DNA of 64,000 nt. Source: Chitinimonas koreensis. GTDB lineage: Bacteria; Pseudomonadota; Gammaproteobacteria; Burkholderiales; Chitinimonadaceae. Positions within the stretch are counted from its first letter, which is position 1; each line of letters opens with the position of its first letter. Positions 63,694 to 64,000 of this stretch are shown piece after piece. Below the pieces are notes generated by a model. The model saw only the letters and a program-made list of their open reading frames with translations, did not search any database and had not been told where the DNA came from. Made by a program: the position numbers and the translations under genes. Location of the stretch: positions 434,001 through 498,000 of the forward strand of contig NZ_CP060704.1 of NCBI RefSeq assembly GCF_014353015.1, given 5' to 3'.

Positions 63694-64000
63694 TCATTCG
63701 ACTCGATCCAGCAAATCAGACAACGGGTGCTGCGTCATGCTCTCCGCGGCGAATCCTCGCATCGAGGCGGGCAATTGCCCGATCACCGCTTCGGCTTGGG
63801 CCTGGGTATCGAATGCAGCGAATACGCAGGCGCCTGATCCGGTCATCATCGCCTTGCCGTGTTGGCCAAGCCAATCTAGGTATTCGGCGATGATCGGATA
63901 TTTCCGTTTTGCGACTGTTTCCAGGTCATTTCTGACCCCGTCGTTCGGAAAGGCCGCCATTATTATGGGCTTGGTATCGCGTGTCAAGCAGGGGTCGGAA
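63694..64000 (-). CDS. ispE: 4-diphosphocytidyl-2-C-methyl-D-erythritol kinase, C-terminal part (5' end outside window)
   Basis: The last 102 or so residues run off the window edge. 'NDLETVAKRKYPIIAEYLDW' and the GHMP motif 3 'MMTGSGACVFAAFDTQAQAE' identify IspE. It phosphorylates CDP-methylerythritol in the MEP isoprenoid pathway. The gene is followed by tRNA-Gln and prs. Confidence 0.93.
   Translation of the reverse strand, partial: SDPCLTRDTKPIIMAAFPNDGVRNDLETVAKRKYPIIAEYLDWLGQHGKAMMTGSGACVFAAFDTQAQAEAVIGQLPASMRGFAAESMTQHPLSDLLDRVE

Overview
The window is high-GC DNA from a betaproteobacterium, probably Neisseriales or a chitin-degrading Chitinimonas/Chitinibacter-like lineage. That placement is inferred from gene order (ispE, tRNA-Gln, prs, rplY, pth, ychF), a fused hemD-hemX, a DUF2782 gene beside thrB and polA, and a secreted chitin-active LPMO. 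No 16S rRNA gene is present, so the taxon is not proven.

Left core (1-26,946). In order: a rhodanese tail, a GNAT acetyltransferase, a divergent MocR regulator and DJ-1-like gene, small membrane and DUF1801 genes, an MFS transporter (frameshifted), polA, a LOG-family protein, DUF2782, thrB, an operon of degenerate GGDEF protein, sigma factor, zinc anti-sigma and mtgA, an AA10 LPMO, an aidB-like acyl-CoA dehydrogenase, dgt, the haem operon hemC-hemDX-hemY-DUF2214, sixA, ppk1 and yggX. Intergenic gaps hold REP-like inverted repeats.

Genomic island (about 26,947-59,923, 33 kb, visibly lower GC). It is bounded by a 13-bp direct repeat, the right copy of which overlaps the stop codon of ychF. Three copies of a TACTCA-type heptamer lie just inside each end, and a tyrosine integrase sits beside the right end. 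Cargo from left to right: hipBA; an XRE repressor with a palindromic operator and a lipoprotein/zinc-ribbon membrane protein pair; a divergent AAA+ ATPase/HTH pair; an Avs-like nuclease-STAND NTPase; a complete Wadjet/MksBEFG-type operon (jetABCD); an integron-cassette-like gene with an attC-like site; and an extended type I restriction locus on the minus strand (RHH, hsdM, hsdS, SIR2, AlbA_2/ATPase, hsdR, Mrr-like). The right end carries a mobility module (second tyrosine-recombinase-like gene, replication-organiser-like gene, AlpA, unknown gene, integrase). It reads as a defence island with several layers against phages and plasmids.

Right core (59,924-64,000): ychF, pth, rplY, prs with a terminator in its leader, tRNA-Gln(UUG) and the 3' part of ispE, all on the minus strand.

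A caution applies to the whole window. At least five genes (MFS, Avs-like, hsdS, hsdM, integrase) are each broken by what looks like one missing base, mostly in short homopolymers. The Mrr-like gene carries two compensating indels that scramble its catalytic motif. Because both core and island genes are hit, base-calling or assembly error is at least as likely as genuine decay.
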